NCBI RefSeq assembly: GCF_000714545.1
Contig: NZ_AUNB01000095.1
Span: 58,849 to 122,848 of the forward strand
Reading direction: 5' to 3'
Length of the DNA stretch: 64,000 nt
DNA from: Thioclava indica
GTDB lineage: Bacteria > Pseudomonadota > Alphaproteobacteria > Rhodobacterales > Rhodobacteraceae
The notes beneath the pieces are model-generated. The model did not search any database. It had not been told where the DNA came from and saw nothing but the letters and a program-made list of their open reading frames with translations. Below, piece by piece: positions 63,096-64,000 of the stretch (position 1 is its first letter; each line of letters begins with the position of its first letter). The position numbers were made by a program, and so were the translations under genes.

Positions 63096-63353
63096 ATGGT
63101 TACACGAAACGTCGTTCTCACGGAAACGCAAGACCAGCTGGTGCAAGCTCTGGTCAGCTCCGGGCGCTATCAAAACGCGAGTGAGGCGATGCGCGCAGGG
63201 CTGCGATTGCTGGAACATGAAGAGGCTCAGCTTGCCGAAATCCGTCAAGGGCTGCTTGAAGGGTTGGCACAGGCCAAGACCGGTGATCTTGCCGAGGGCA
63301 GCGGCGCAGATGCGATCCGTGATGCATTCAGACAGGCCCGGACCGCGTCGTGA
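63096..63353 (+). CDS. parD: ParD-type antitoxin
   Basis: Antitoxin of 85 residues: ribbon-helix-helix N-terminus (NVVLTETQDQLVQALVSSGRYQ, quoted in part: NVVLTETQDQLV) with the typical YQNASEAMRAGLRLLE, and a flexible C-terminal arm that wraps the toxin. ATG 63096 has GCAGGAGG eight bases upstream; an upstream in-frame start would cover the promoter. The stop overlaps the parE start (GTGA). Confidence 0.92.
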   Translation: MVTRNVVLTETQDQLVQALVSSGRYQNASEAMRAGLRLLEHEEAQLAEIRQGLLEGLAQAKTGDLAEGSGADAIRDAFRQARTAS

Positions 63354-63682
63354 CACGCAGTTTGCGGCTGACACGCCGCGCACAACAAAGCCTTGTCGCA
63401 ATCGCGCACTGGACCATCGCGCGCTTTGGCCAGCGCCAGTCCGAGATCTACGAAGCCGAACTGATCGAGCGATGTGAGGCGATTGTGGCCGGGCAAGCCC
63501 ATAGCCAAAGCTGTGCCATCCTGGTCGATGACGCAGAGGATCTTCGCTTTGCAAGGGTGGGTGAGCATTTTCTCGTTTTCCTCGACACCGCTGACGAAGT
63601 CATCATCATCGACATCCTGCATGCCCGCAGCGATCTGCCGCGCCATGTCGCCGCGTTAACGGCAATGAAGCGCGGCAGCTAA
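63350..63682 (+). CDS. parE: ParE-type toxin
   Basis: RelE/ParE-superfamily toxin, 110 residues, GTG start overlapping parD. SLRLTRRAQQSLVAIAHWT at the start and FARVGEHFLVFLDTADEVIIIDILHARSDL at the end (cited in parts: HFLVFLD, IIDILHARSD) are the ParE strands and the conserved HxR near the C-terminus. Likely a gyrase inhibitor that stabilises the plasmid. Confidence 0.92.
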   Translation: MTRSLRLTRRAQQSLVAIAHWTIARFGQRQSEIYEAELIERCEAIVAGQAHSQSCAILVDDAEDLRFARVGEHFLVFLDTADEVIIIDILHARSDLPRHVAALTAMKRGS

Positions 63683-63711
63683 TCCGCCGGCAATCGCCTT
63701 GATGAGGTGGA

Positions 63712-63727
63712 ATTGTCAGCTGACAAT
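63712..63727. repeat. Palindrome 2, predicted partition site (parS)
   Basis: ATTGTCAGCTGACAAT, identical to the copy at 62982 and 730 bases from it. It lies 29 bases after the parE stop, so the two copies bracket parDE. Confidence 0.75.
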
Positions 63728-63753
63728 TTTTATATCGTCACGAGGTCAGGGGC

Positions 63754-64000
63754 TCACAACCCCGCCGCCTTGGTCAGGTTCACGCGGAACCGGTCGCGGC
63801 GGCGTTGATAGCGGCGGGTCATTTCGGCGCTGGCATGACCAAGCTGCTTTTGCACATAGCGCTCATCGACCTCGGCGGAACTGGCAAGACCGGCGCGCAG
63901 GGAATGGCCCGAAAACAGCGCAAGCCGGTCTTTCTCGGGCAGGTCCGCGCGGATGCCCGCGTCCAGAACAGTTTGCTTGATCAGCCGCGCGACGTGTTTA
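63754..64000 (-). CDS. Tyrosine recombinase/integrase, C-terminal part (runs off the edge)
   Basis: The last 82 codons of a tyrosine recombinase, open to the right edge. Catalytic residues are in order: His and Arg in SGHSLRAGLASS, His in KQLGHASAEM and the nucleophile Tyr in TRRYQRRRDRF. It could be a plasmid dimer resolvase or an integrase; location next to the replication module favours resolution of multimers. Confidence 0.88.
   Translation of the reverse strand, partial: KHVARLIKQTVLDAGIRADLPEKDRLALFSGHSLRAGLASSAEVDERYVQKQLGHASAEMTRRYQRRRDRFRVNLTKAAGL

Overview
The window looks like part of a large catabolic plasmid or chromid of a Rhodobacteraceae (roseobacter-type) alphaproteobacterium. 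The main evidence is a complete repABC replication and partition module near the right end (59.6-63.0 kb), with a predicted antisense RNA between repB and repC, two identical 16-bp palindromes that look like partition sites, a parDE toxin-antitoxin pair and the end of a tyrosine recombinase. High GC, several TRAP and ABC importers, an ALDH16-type aldehyde dehydrogenase and a Hint-domain protein fit the same group. The genus cannot be told from the sequence alone. No rRNA, tRNA or CRISPR array was seen.

Layout, left to right. 0-2.1 kb: permease and ATPase of a glycine betaine/choline-type ABC importer. 2.5-4.2 kb: an acyl-CoA synthetase. 4.6-17.4 kb: a deoxyribose-type operon on the minus strand (pentulose kinase, DeoR regulator, RbsBAC-like importer with two permeases, DUF4432 epimerase-like protein, deoxyribokinase, DeoC aldolase, ALDH16), with a DeoR-like operator before the binding-protein gene. 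17.6-17.9 kb: wreck of an IS6-family transposase. 17.9-37.1 kb: a large island for tyrosine-derived aromatics. It holds hppD with an Lrp/AsnC regulator, a full homoprotocatechuate meta-cleavage set (hpaF, E, D, a G-like decarboxylase, H, I) with an embedded aromatic amino acid decarboxylase and HpaR, a DctPQM TRAP importer, and the homogentisate pathway (hmgA, fahA, maiA) with a flavin aromatic hydroxylase, its small DUF2783 partner and an altered metallo-beta-lactamase-fold protein.

37.1-45.9 kb: an IclR-centred divergent locus. On one side are a HAD phosphatase-like protein and a class III aminotransferase. On the other are a TctCBA tripartite tricarboxylate transporter, an aldehyde dehydrogenase and a Tm-1-like/UPF0261 protein. 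45.9-47.4 kb: an internally deleted IS5-family transposase remnant and an orphan Hint-domain protein. 47.7-55.0 kb: a TAXI-type TRAP importer with a universal stress protein, an RpiR regulator, and a divergent aminotransferase plus BKACE enzyme. 55.2-59.2 kb: an Ehu-type (ectoine-like) ABC importer and a GntR regulator.

Most modules have the same plan: one local regulator, one importer and a short catabolic operon, with palindromic or repeated sites in the divergent or upstream promoter. The clearest regulatory link is a 14-bp palindrome before hpaF/hpaR that recurs with one base changed before the TRAP operon at 30.4 kb. This suggests that HpaR controls both ring cleavage and uptake. The best candidates for new biology are the TAXI-TRAP/RpiR/aminotransferase/BKACE module, the mononuclear-looking metallo-beta-lactamase protein in the homogentisate operon, the decarboxylase inside the hpa operon, and the twin palindromes that bracket parDE.
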